Of a DNA stretch of 64,000 nt, positions 39,988-48,878 are shown in pieces. Origin of the DNA: an uncultured Lachnospiraceae bacterium (lineage in GTDB: Bacteria > Bacillota > Clostridia > Lachnospirales > Lachnospiraceae); assembly GCA_947382625.1 (NCBI GenBank), contig CANDAG010000002.1, positions 99,961 through 163,960 on the forward strand, given 5' to 3'. Below the pieces are notes generated by a model. It did no database searches. It saw only the letters and a list, made by a program, of their open reading frames with translations, and was not told the DNA's origin. The translations under genes were made by a program, and so were the position numbers. Each line of letters begins with the position of its first letter. Positions within the stretch are counted from its first letter, which is position 1.

Positions 39988-42087
39988 ATGAAAAAATTTG
40001 GAAGATGGGTGGTGCAGCTGAGGATACCGATCCTGATCTTAAGTCTGGCGCTTTTGGTTCCGTCCTTTATGGGCTATGTAAGTACCAGGGTCAATTATGA
40101 TATTCTCTCGTATCTGCCAAAGGACATTGAAACTATGGTGGGGCAGGATATTCTGGTAGATGAGTTCGGAACGGGTGCCTTTTCCATGTTCGTGGCGGAG
40201 GGGATGGCACCGAAGGAGGTGGCCCGGCTGAAGGCGGAGATTGAGCAGATCGAGCATGTGGAAAAGGTGATCTGGTATGACTCTGTTATGGATCTGTCAG
40301 TGCCCATGGAGGTGATACCTGATGAACTGTATGAAGCCTTTAACAGCGGTGACGCCACCATGATGGCGATCATATTCAATGAGACAACATCGGCAGACGG
40401 GACCATGGAGGCCATAGAGAATATCAGGAGGGTAGCCGATAAGAACTGCTTTTTAAGTGGAATGTCGGCGGTGGTGACAGATACGAAGAATCTGTCAGAG
40501 AGAGAGGCTCCCATTTATGTGTGCATTGCAGTGCTGCTCTCCTGCCTGGTATTGTCCCTGACCATGGATTCCTTCCTGATCCCGTTCATTTTTTTGATGA
40601 GTATAGGGATGGCCATTGTATATAACCTTGGAAGCAACGTCTTTATGGGAGAAATTTCCTATATTACCAAGGCCTTAAGCGCGGTGCTGCAGCTGGGAGT
40701 CACCATGGATTATTCCATTTTCTTATGGCACAGCTATCAGGAAAAGAACCAGCAGATACCGGACAAAAAGGAAGCCATGGCCGAAGCTATCGGCGATACC
40801 ATCACCTCGGTGGTGAGCAGCTCCATGACAACGGTGGCAGGCTTTATCGCATTGTGTTTTATGAGCTTTACCCTTGGAATGGATCTGGGGATCGTTATGG
40901 CAAAGGGCGTGGTGATCGGCGTGATCGCCTGTATTACCGTCCTGCCGTCCATGATACTTGTCTTTGACAGGGCGCTGAGAAAGACAAAGCATAAGGCGCT
41001 TTTGCCTGACATGAAAGGGATCGGCGGGTTTGTCACAAAGCATTATGGGATATTTATCGCACTGTTTGTGCTTCTCTTAGTTCCGGCCTTGTTTGGATAT
41101 AAAAATACGAAGGTTTACTACAATCTGGATGAGACCCTTCCCAAAGATCTGCCCAGTATTGTGGCAAATGATAAGTTGAATGAAAGCTTTGATATGAACG
41201 CCACCCATATGCTGCTGCTTGATGCAGAGCTTCCGGATAAGGATGTAAAGCATATGGTGGAGGATATGAAGAAGGTGGAGGGAGTCAACTGGATACTGGG
41301 ACTTAACGCCATAAAGGGACCTTCCGTTCCCGGGGAACTGATCCCTTCGGACCTGACAGACTCTCTGGAAAATGAAAACTGGCAGCTTCTTCTGATCGGT
41401 TCTCAGTATAAGGTTGCTTCTGAGGAGGTGAACAGACAGTGCGAGAGCTTAAGCGCTATCTGTAAATCCTATGATAAGAAGGGGATGCTGGTAGGGGAGG
41501 CACCCTGCACCAAAGATCTCATAGAGATCACGGATAAGGATTTCAGTACGGTAAGCGTGGTTTCCATCGGCGTTATCTTTCTCATTATCATGCTGGTGTT
41601 CCGATCCGTATCCCTGCCGGTGATCCTGGTGTCAGTGATCGAGATGGCGATCTTTGTAAATATGGGGATCCCTTATTATACGGGAACGGAAATTCCTTTC
41701 ATTGCATCGGTGGTGATCGGGACCATCCAGCTGGGTGCCACTGTGGATTACGCCATATTGATGACCACAAGATACCGGAAGGAGAGGATCTCTGGCGTAG
41801 AAAAGAAGGAAGCGGTTGCCATTGCCTGCCAGAGCAGTGTGAAGTCCATCATGGTCAGCGCCTTATCCTTTTTTGCGGCAACCTTTGGGGTGGGGCTGTA
41901 TTCTAACATCGATATGATCAGTTCCCTCTGTACGCTGATGGCCAGGGGCGCTCTGATCAGTATGGTGGCAGTTATTTTTACCCTTCCATCCATGTTCATG
42001 GTGTTTGACAGGGTGATCATGAGAAGTGCATTTAAAAATAAAAAAGATAAAAATCATTCTATAGGACAGGAGGCAGTTTCGTTATGA
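39988..42087 (+). CDS. MMPL/RND family transporter
   Basis: A 699-aa protein with the MMPL duplicated layout: a membrane helix at residues 12-32, an extracytoplasmic domain, five helices with LQLGVTMDYSIFLWHSYQEK (a GxxxDY proton-relay motif), then a second half with IQLGATVDYAILMTTRYRKE. ATG 39988 has AAAGGGG upstream; the open frame to 39910 overlaps the operators and is not used. MMPL proteins export lipids, peptides or drugs. It is translationally coupled (TATGA overlap) to the large repeat lipoprotein, a common pairing in Clostridia. Confidence 0.93.
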   Translation: MKKFGRWVVQLRIPILILSLALLVPSFMGYVSTRVNYDILSYLPKDIETMVGQDILVDEFGTGAFSMFVAEGMAPKEVARLKAEIEQIEHVEKVIWYDSVMDLSVPMEVIPDELYEAFNSGDATMMAIIFNETTSADGTMEAIENIRRVADKNCFLSGMSAVVTDTKNLSEREAPIYVCIAVLLSCLVLSLTMDSFLIPFIFLMSIGMAIVYNLGSNVFMGEISYITKALSAVLQLGVTMDYSIFLWHSYQEKNQQIPDKKEAMAEAIGDTITSVVSSSMTTVAGFIALCFMSFTLGMDLGIVMAKGVVIGVIACITVLPSMILVFDRALRKTKHKALLPDMKGIGGFVTKHYGIFIALFVLLLVPALFGYKNTKVYYNLDETLPKDLPSIVANDKLNESFDMNATHMLLLDAELPDKDVKHMVEDMKKVEGVNWILGLNAIKGPSVPGELIPSDLTDSLENENWQLLLIGSQYKVASEEVNRQCESLSAICKSYDKKGMLVGEAPCTKDLIEITDKDFSTVSVVSIGVIFLIIMLVFRSVSLPVILVSVIEMAIFVNMGIPYYTGTEIPFIASVVIGTIQLGATVDYAILMTTRYRKERISGVEKKEAVAIACQSSVKSIMVSALSFFAATFGVGLYSNIDMISSLCTLMARGALISMVAVIFTLPSMFMVFDRVIMRSAFKNKKDKNHSIGQEAVSL

Positions 42088-44930
42088 ATAAAAATAGAAA
42101 GACAGTTGGAAGAAAGGAACAGTTGACAGTGAAAAATCCCAGGGGAGCAAAGGTGATATGCCTTGCCTTAAGCACGGCAATGATCCTGACAGCCTGTGGC
42201 ACACAGGAAGAGTCTTCCTCCAAAGCCGTATCTGCGGTCACATCTGTGATTACAGAGGAGAATCAGGAGCAGGTCCTTAAGGGGTTGCTGAATGCACAGG
42301 TAAACCCCTCTCACAGCAGTGAGGCGGGGAAGGAAGAAACGGTTTATGTGCTGGCAGACGCAAGAGGCGGCGTGGATCAGGTCATTGTCAGCGACTGGCT
42401 GAAAAACAGCAGCGGCGGAAGCAGCCTTACAGACTGCAGCGATCTGACAGATATTGAAAATGTAAAGGGATATGAGACATTCCGGAAGGATGAGAACGGC
42501 AATATTACCTGGGAGGCAGAAGGGGCGGATATTTATTACAGAGGCAGTACGGATAAGGAGGTTCCGGTAGAGGTGAAGCTTTCCTATCAGCTGGACGGAA
42601 AGGATATCTCACCGGAGGAGCTTGCAGGAAAGAGCGGCAGGGTAAGGATCCGTATGGACTATATCAATAAGGAGACTAAAACGGTGGAGATCGGCGGCAA
42701 AAAACAGGAGATCAAGGTGCCCTTTGCAATGCTCTCCGGCATGGTGCTTCCCCAGGATACCTTTTCCAATATAGAGGTGACCAACGCAAGGCTTTTGTCC
42801 GAGGGAAGCAATAGCGTAATAGTGGGTATCGCCTTCCCCGGACTTAAGGAAAGCATTGATATAGAAGATCTTAAAGGTAAGATTGAGGATAAGATCGGAG
42901 ATCAGGAGGACGGAGAAGATCTGGAGGATCTGGAAATTCCCGAGTATATTGAGATTACCGCGGACGCCGAAAATTTTGAACTGGGAATGACCATGACCAT
43001 AGCAATGAGTGATGTACTCTCTGAGATCAGCCTGACAGATTCCTTTGATCTGTCGGAGATTAATGATTCCATGGATGATCTGCAGGAGGCCTCTGATCAG
43101 CTGAAGGACGGCACAGTGGAATTAAAGGACGGGAGCAGCCGTCTGAAGGATGGTTCCGAAGAGCTCCTTGCAGGAACCCGGGAGCTTTGGGACGGCACGG
43201 CAGAGCTGAAGGACGGAACCCAGGAGTTGTTTGAAAAATCCGGACTTTTGGATGACGGCGCAGGCCGGTTAAGTGATGGCGCTGCCAGATTGGATGAGGG
43301 GGCAGAAAAGCTTGATGAGGGCGCTTCGGCTCTTCTGGATGGAACCTCAGCCCTTGTGGACGGAACCGAAACCCTGCAGGAAGGTGTATCAGAGCTTACC
43401 CGGGGAGCAAATTCCCTGCAGGATGGGGGACAAAGGCTGGCAGAAGGGACAGGAAGCCTTGTGAGCGGCGCAAGGGAGCTGGATGCGGGAGCCGACAGAC
43501 TGGCAAAGGGAATTCTTTCCGCAGAAGCAGGAGCAGAGCAGATACAGGTCAATATGCAGACCCTTCGGGCGGCTTCCGATCAGCTTACCCAAAGCTCTGC
43601 GGGATTGTATCAGCTGGCAGCCCAGTTCCTGAATGGGAATACCCAGACCACACAGGAATTGGCGTCTGTTATTGAGGAAGAGCTGGATCAGGCAAGAGAA
43701 AACAGAGCCCAGGCCGAAGGAGCTGCAGAGCAGGCCCTGGCTGCCTGCCAGAGTGCGGAAGAAACACTGGTTCTGGCCTGCACGCCGGAGCAGTACAGCG
43801 TGGAGGTGGCTGCAGAGGCCGGAACGCAGACAGTCAGTCAGGAGGTGGCTGTGGACGTGGAGGTTCCCGTGACCACCAGAACCTTCAGCAGTTATCAGAC
43901 CCTTGCAGGAGGGGAAGATGAGGACAGTGAGCCGGAGATCATTACGGAGGAGTCCGTGGATGAGACTACCAGCTTTGAGACACAGACGGTATATGAAACC
44001 GTAGAAATGGAAGTGCCGGTATATGAAACGGAAACCATAGAGGTGCAGTCGCTTGATACCAGTGGAATACAGGAAGCGCTGGCGGCATACCGGGAAGCAG
44101 GGAACTGGCTGACGTCCTGTGAAGCGGATGTGGCGGCTTATGATGAGCAGATCGCAGCCCTGGAAAGTCTCTCTGCAGTCCTGGCACAAGGAACTGTCGC
44201 TGATGCCCAGGCGGAGGCACTCCTGAGGGGACTTGAACAGCTGGCAGGCGGGATGGAGGCTCTGGATGCAGGCCTTGGACAGCTGTCAGCAGGGGTAGAC
44301 ACACTGGCAGGAGACCAGGGATTAAAGGCCCTGCGTACGGGAGCAGATCAGCTAAAGAGCGGCACGGCATCCGCTGTGTCGGGCGCACAGGAGTTAGATG
44401 GCGGAGCCAATGCATTAAAGCAGGGGATCACAGCCTTAAATGAAGGAGCCGGACGTCTGTCAGCAGGAACCGGAAGCTTAAAGGACGGAGCGGCACAGCT
44501 AAAGAGCGGTACTCAGGAGTTAAAGAGTGGTACATCCGAATTAAAGAACGGTACATCGGAGCTGCGAAGCGGTGCAGGAGAGCTGAAGGACGGCACGACA
44601 CAGCTGGTGGAAGGCACCGGAACCTTAAATGACGGGGCCGGAACCCTTAAGGATGGCGTAACCACATTGCAGGACGGTGTGCTGACACTGGATGAGGGCG
44701 TGGGAACCTTAGACGAGGGTGTGCTGACTCTGATGGACGGGATGTTCGAATTCGACGAGGAGGGGATCAGCAGGCTGACAGGGCTCTTCGGAGATGACGT
44801 ACAGGATGTGATCGACAGATTAAAAGCGGTTTCTGATGCAGGAAAGGAGTATAAGACCTTCACCGGCCTGCCGGAAGGGATGGATGGCAGTGTGAAGTTC
44901 ATTATTAAGACGGAAGGGATCAAGGGATAA
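42084..44930 (+). CDS. Large YhgE/Pip-like heptad-repeat lipoprotein, partner of the MMPL transporter
   Basis: A 948-aa protein. An N-terminal lipoprotein-type signal ends ILTAC (Cys about residue 38). Residues 60-310 form a globular domain with three predicted beta-rich parts. Two long runs of seven-residue repeats follow, of the type LKDGTxE/LxDGAxx (about residues 330-480 and 750-895), as in YhgE/Pip proteins. Between them is a helical coiled segment with a beta/acidic insert (about 565-680; VETQTVYETVEMEVP-like text). YhgE-type proteins usually have flanking membrane helices; here a lipid anchor seems to replace them. It probably forms a long periplasm-spanning or wall-spanning rod working with the MMPL pump. 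Confidence 0.75.
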   Translation: MNKNRKTVGRKEQLTVKNPRGAKVICLALSTAMILTACGTQEESSSKAVSAVTSVITEENQEQVLKGLLNAQVNPSHSSEAGKEETVYVLADARGGVDQVIVSDWLKNSSGGSSLTDCSDLTDIENVKGYETFRKDENGNITWEAEGADIYYRGSTDKEVPVEVKLSYQLDGKDISPEELAGKSGRVRIRMDYINKETKTVEIGGKKQEIKVPFAMLSGMVLPQDTFSNIEVTNARLLSEGSNSVIVGIAFPGLKESIDIEDLKGKIEDKIGDQEDGEDLEDLEIPEYIEITADAENFELGMTMTIAMSDVLSEISLTDSFDLSEINDSMDDLQEASDQLKDGTVELKDGSSRLKDGSEELLAGTRELWDGTAELKDGTQELFEKSGLLDDGAGRLSDGAARLDEGAEKLDEGASALLDGTSALVDGTETLQEGVSELTRGANSLQDGGQRLAEGTGSLVSGARELDAGADRLAKGILSAEAGAEQIQVNMQTLRAASDQLTQSSAGLYQLAAQFLNGNTQTTQELASVIEEELDQARENRAQAEGAAEQALAACQSAEETLVLACTPEQYSVEVAAEAGTQTVSQEVAVDVEVPVTTRTFSSYQTLAGGEDEDSEPEIITEESVDETTSFETQTVYETVEMEVPVYETETIEVQSLDTSGIQEALAAYREAGNWLTSCEADVAAYDEQIAALESLSAVLAQGTVADAQAEALLRGLEQLAGGMEALDAGLGQLSAGVDTLAGDQGLKALRTGADQLKSGTASAVSGAQELDGGANALKQGITALNEGAGRLSAGTGSLKDGAAQLKSGTQELKSGTSELKNGTSELRSGAGELKDGTTQLVEGTGTLNDGAGTLKDGVTTLQDGVLTLDEGVGTLDEGVLTLMDGMFEFDEEGISRLTGLFGDDVQDVIDRLKAVSDAGKEYKTFTGLPEGMDGSVKFIIKTEGIKG

Positions 44931-45069
44931 GAGAGAACATTGTAAAGGCTGCCACCTGTGAAATGCCGGATTTATTTTCGATAAAGGTTGCATCTGTCTG
45001 TAAGAAAGGGTAAAGTAAAAGCAGTATGAAATACAAGTACAGACAGGAAAGGTTAAAAGGGTAAGGATT

Positions 45070-45861
45070 ATGGCAGTTTTGGCACTGAAGGTATTAAATA
45101 AGGAAGGGAAGACACTTTTTGTCAGCAGCGGAGAGGACGCCTGCAGTCTGGTTTGTACGGCGGAGTATCAGGAGGGAGATATGATTATCCTGGAATCCTC
45201 CGAGAAGAATATTCACGTATGGCTGCAGGTGGACGATGCTATGGGAGCGGCGTTTTGCTATATCACAGACAATGTTATTTATAAGATCCCCTTTGGGGAA
45301 AAGAGGATCAGCTATTCTCCCAAGGTCTTTTCCGGAAACAGGCATTATCTGTATGCAAGGACGGCAAGAGCAGATGAGGTTTCAGCCTATCGGAATCTTG
45401 CCCTGAATGTATGGGACCAGCATGGAGATACTCATTGCTATCCTCATGCCTTCGCCAATGTGGAAACCAGGGGTGAAGCAGTGTTTGCTGCCCGCAATGC
45501 CATTGACGGGGTTTGCGAAAACCGTTCTCATGGAGAGTGGCCTTATGAATCCTGGGGGATCAACAGAAGGGATGATGCGGAAATGACGGTGGATTTCGGC
45601 AGGGAAGTGGAAGCCGACAGGATCGTACTGTATACAAGGGCGGATTTCCCTCATGATAACTGGTGGAAACAGGTGACCCTTACGTTTTCCGATGGCACCA
45701 GCATTGACTGGGAGCTTGAAAAGAGCCAGCTTCCGCACACCTTATCCATAGAAAAGAAGAAAATCACATGGGTAAAGCTGAGCAATCTGATCAAGGCAGA
45801 TGACCCTTCACCTTTCCCGGCGCTGAGCCAGATCGAGGTGTATGGCAGGGTAGTGGTCTAA
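45070..45861 (+). CDS. Protein with C-terminal discoidin-like (F5/8 type C) domain
   Basis: A 263-aa protein without signal peptide. Residues 1-115 contain two strands-rich segments (LALKVLNKEGKTLFVSS; IILESSEKNIHVWLQVDDAM). Residues 115-263 look like a galactose-binding-like fold: RNLALNVWDQHGD, ARNAIDGVCENRSHGEWPYE, WGINRRDDAEMTVDFGREVE, and YGRVVV at the end. Found 23 bases upstream of the GH2 gene and probably cotranscribed. The function is likely carbohydrate recognition, but no catalytic motif is visible. Confidence 0.7.
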   Translation: MAVLALKVLNKEGKTLFVSSGEDACSLVCTAEYQEGDMIILESSEKNIHVWLQVDDAMGAAFCYITDNVIYKIPFGEKRISYSPKVFSGNRHYLYARTARADEVSAYRNLALNVWDQHGDTHCYPHAFANVETRGEAVFAARNAIDGVCENRSHGEWPYESWGINRRDDAEMTVDFGREVEADRIVLYTRADFPHDNWWKQVTLTFSDGTSIDWELEKSQLPHTLSIEKKKITWVKLSNLIKADDPSPFPALSQIEVYGRVVV

Positions 45862-45884
45862 GTGTTTGGGGAAAGGATATTGAT

Positions 45885-48371
45885 ATGGATACAGTGGTAA
45901 TGGAGTTAAGACAGGACTGGCGCTTTCATTTAGGGGAGTGCGAGGAGGCCTGGTATAAAGGATATGACGACAGCAGCTGGAGACAGGTGATGGTTCCTCA
46001 TGACTGGTCGGTGGAGGCTCCCTTTTCCAGGGATCATTCCAGCGGAACCGGCTATTTGGCAGGAGGGATCGGCTGGTATCGGATCCGGTTTTCTTTGCCG
46101 GAGGCGTACCGGGGCAAAAGGATCCGCCTGGTTTTTGACGGTGTATATAAGAACAGCCAGGTGTGGTGCAACAGCTATTATCTGGGAAAAAGGCCAAACG
46201 GATACACGGCCTTTTCCTACGATATCAGTGACTTTGCCGTTTTTGGTCAGACGGATAATGAGATCAGCGTGAAGGTGACCCACACAGACCTGGCAGATTC
46301 CCGTTGGTTTACCGGCAGCGGAATCACGAGAAAGGTGTGGCTTGCCATTGAGGAGGCGGTGCATCCCGCAGAATACGGTTGTACTTTCCGGACAAAGAGC
46401 GTCTCAGGGACAGAAAAGGGATATTCGGCGGAAATCGAGATCCTCCATGAGCCGGTAAATACCGGGAAGGAAGCCGTACAGCTCAAAATAGAGACAGTTC
46501 TGTTGACAAAGGACGGAGATGTAGCCGCAAGGCTTACGGGTGAGATGGAATTGCCTGCTGCCAAAGGAGCAGGGCTTTTTGCAGGAACGGGAGCTTTTGG
46601 AGACAGAGAAGACAGACAGAGCCCTGAGACAGGCACTCTGAAACTTGAGGGAACCGTGGAGAATGCAGAGCTCTGGTCGCCGGAGAGGCCCTGTCTGTAT
46701 CGGATGCAGACCCGGTATCTGGTAAACGGCGGCGAGGCCTGTCTGGTTCATGAAGAAAAGGTGGGGATCCGTACCATCGCGTTTAGGCCGGAGGAAGGGT
46801 TCTTCCTGAACGGACAGGAGGTAAAGCTGAAGGGTGTCTGCGTCCATCATGACGGAGGATGTCTTGGGGCAGCTATGAGCGCTGAGGTATGGCAGAGAAG
46901 GCTCGCAGAGCTGAAGGAATGCGGCTGCAATGCCATCCGGTGCAGCCATAATCCTCACATGCCGGAGCTTTACGCTCTTTGTGATCATATGGGATTTCTT
47001 ATGATGGATGAGGCCTTTGACGAGTGGGAGAACCCCAAAAACAAATGGTCGGTGGGACACAATGTTTATCCGCCGAAGCATCAGGGATACTTTGAAGACT
47101 TTCCTGCCTGGCATGAAAAGGATCTGCGCACCATGGTCCGCAGGGACAGAAACCACCCCTCTGTGATCCTCTGGAGCATTGGAAACGAGATTGATTATCC
47201 CAACGATCCCTACTGTCATCCCATGTTTCAGACCATGACCGGGAATAACGATGCCAACAAACCGGCAGCAGAGCGGCAGTATGATACGGATAAGCCCAAT
47301 ATGGAGAGGCTTTCGGTGATCGCGGCCCATCTGGCACAGATCGTAAGACAGGAGGACGAGAGCCGGCCGGTGACACTGGCAGCCGCTTTTCCGGAGCTGT
47401 CCTCCCGGATCGGATTTTTGGATGCGCTGGATGTAGTGGGGTACAATTACAAAGAGCATTTGTATGAAGAGGATCATAAGAGGTTCCCTGACAAAACCTT
47501 TCTGGGAAGCGAAAACAGCCACAGCTATGAGGCCTGGCGGGCGGTAACCGACCATCCTTATATCTGCGGGCAGTTTTTGTGGACAGGGATCGATTATCTG
47601 GGAGAGGCTCACGGATGGCCGATCCACGGCTCGAGGGCTGGGATCCTGACCACTGCCGGATTCCGGAAGCCAGAGTACTACCGGCGGAAGAGCTTCTGGC
47701 AGGAGGAGATGACCATGCAGCTTGCCACCCGGAAGGATAAGCAGGGGGCTCCGGACTGGCTTCCCATGAGTGAGAGCTGGAACTATCCGGAGGGAACGGA
47801 GGTTCTGGTGAAGTGCTATGCCAATCCGCCGGAGGGAGCCTGCATCATTCTGAAATGCAATGGAAGAGAAGTGGGACGGCAGAATGCATATCAGGCCGAC
47901 GGAGCGTTTCTTTTCCGTATGGAATATGAACCGGGCCTTTTGGAGGCGGTATGCTGCGGAAAGGATGAGAGTATTCTGGGAACCTGCTGCCTGAAGACCA
48001 CGGGAGAGACTGCAGGGTTTTCGTATGAGCTGTGGCAGGAAGGGGATCTTCTCACCGGATCAGGCTGGGAGGAGCGTTCGGCTGAGGCAGGATATCTTTA
48101 CCAGATCCTTGTGACCCTGGAGGATGCACAGGGAGAAAGGACCGTGTGGGATGACCGGGAGATCAGGGTCCAGGTCCAGGGTGCAGCACAGCTTGCAGGA
48201 ATGGACAACGGAAATCTGGCAGATGTTACGCCCTTTTCCTCTGAGATCAGGAAGACCGCAGAAGGAAAAATGGCGGTATATGTGCGCAGGACAGGACCGG
48301 GAAGCATTCAAGTATTTTTGGAGATGACAGGAAGCAAGGGTCCTTCTTATGGGACAGTTGTTTCGCTATAA
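45885..48371 (+). CDS. Glycoside hydrolase family 2 (beta-galactosidase/glucuronidase-like)
   Basis: An 828-aa enzyme with the three-domain GH2 N-terminus: sugar-binding (WRFHLGECEE; DDSSWRQVMVPHDWSVE), Ig-like, and TIM barrel. Catalytic acid/base: VILWSIGNEIDYP (NE, about residue 433); nucleophile: TFLGSENSHSYE (about 544). The C-terminal part has extra beta domains typical of DUF4982-type GH2 members. No signal peptide, so it is cytoplasmic. The substrate class (galactoside, mannoside, glucuronide) cannot be settled by eye. The preceding discoidin-like gene and the following Mrr-like gene appear in the same transcript. Confidence 0.9.
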   Translation: MDTVVMELRQDWRFHLGECEEAWYKGYDDSSWRQVMVPHDWSVEAPFSRDHSSGTGYLAGGIGWYRIRFSLPEAYRGKRIRLVFDGVYKNSQVWCNSYYLGKRPNGYTAFSYDISDFAVFGQTDNEISVKVTHTDLADSRWFTGSGITRKVWLAIEEAVHPAEYGCTFRTKSVSGTEKGYSAEIEILHEPVNTGKEAVQLKIETVLLTKDGDVAARLTGEMELPAAKGAGLFAGTGAFGDREDRQSPETGTLKLEGTVENAELWSPERPCLYRMQTRYLVNGGEACLVHEEKVGIRTIAFRPEEGFFLNGQEVKLKGVCVHHDGGCLGAAMSAEVWQRRLAELKECGCNAIRCSHNPHMPELYALCDHMGFLMMDEAFDEWENPKNKWSVGHNVYPPKHQGYFEDFPAWHEKDLRTMVRRDRNHPSVILWSIGNEIDYPNDPYCHPMFQTMTGNNDANKPAAERQYDTDKPNMERLSVIAAHLAQIVRQEDESRPVTLAAAFPELSSRIGFLDALDVVGYNYKEHLYEEDHKRFPDKTFLGSENSHSYEAWRAVTDHPYICGQFLWTGIDYLGEAHGWPIHGSRAGILTTAGFRKPEYYRRKSFWQEEMTMQLATRKDKQGAPDWLPMSESWNYPEGTEVLVKCYANPPEGACIILKCNGREVGRQNAYQADGAFLFRMEYEPGLLEAVCCGKDESILGTCCLKTTGETAGFSYELWQEGDLLTGSGWEERSAEAGYLYQILVTLEDAQGERTVWDDREIRVQVQGAAQLAGMDNGNLADVTPFSSEIRKTAEGKMAVYVRRTGPGSIQVFLEMTGSKGPSYGTVVSL

Positions 48372-48844
48372 TGACAGATATGGAAGTAAAAGTGACAGTA
48401 GGTATAGCAGGACTGCTTCTGGCAGTCCTGTTATGGTGGATCCTCCGCAGATTTCTATGGAGACGGCGCAGAAGATCCGATATTTTTGAGGATATGGAAG
48501 GCCGTGAGTTTGAATATTTCTGTGCGGAGCTGCTTGAGCAGAGCGGGTTTACGGAGGTAGAGGTCACCAGAGGCAGCGGAGACTACGGAATCGATATTCT
48601 TGCGGAAAAGGACGGCGTGACCTACGCAGTCCAGTGCAAACGATACACGGCGGCTGTGGGAGTGAAGGCTGTCCAGGAGGCATATGCAGGGAGAGATTAC
48701 TATGACCGGATGGTGGGAGCCGTAATGACCAACCAGTACTTTACGGCTCCGGCAGTGGAGGCCGCCGGGAAGCTGAAGATCCTTTTGTGGGACGGCGGGT
48801 ATGTAGAGCGGATGATGGAGGAGACCGGCGTCCGGCAGGCATAA
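48371..48844 (+). CDS. Membrane-anchored Mrr-like restriction endonuclease domain protein
   Basis: A 157-aa protein. A single membrane helix spans residues 7-26 (TVGIAGLLLAVLLWWILRRF), followed by a basic RRRR segment and a PD-(D/E)XK nuclease of the Mrr type: GREFEYFCAELLEQSGF (conserved Glu), GSGDYGIDILAEKDG (catalytic Asp) and YAVQCKRYT (QxK). The ATG shares its A with the GH2 stop (TAATG), so the two are coupled. Single-helix Mrr proteins are widespread in Firmicutes; cellular role (DNA uptake, phage defence) is unproven. All catalytic residues appear intact. Confidence 0.85.
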   Translation: MTDMEVKVTVGIAGLLLAVLLWWILRRFLWRRRRRSDIFEDMEGREFEYFCAELLEQSGFTEVEVTRGSGDYGIDILAEKDGVTYAVQCKRYTAAVGVKAVQEAYAGRDYYDRMVGAVMTNQYFTAPAVEAAGKLKILLWDGGYVERMMEETGVRQA

Positions 48845-48878
48845 GAGTCTGGCCGGATTACTGCGTTCTTGTGTGAGT

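Noticed and set aside
43100-44720. Repetitive DNA suggestive of a CRISPR array or minisatellite
   Set aside because: The repetition is coding, in seven-codon steps giving LxDGA-type heptads in one open frame; there are no uniform repeats with unique spacers.
46404-47627. Reverse-strand open frame of 407 codons
   Set aside because: Antisense shadow of the GH2 gene; long because of codon bias.
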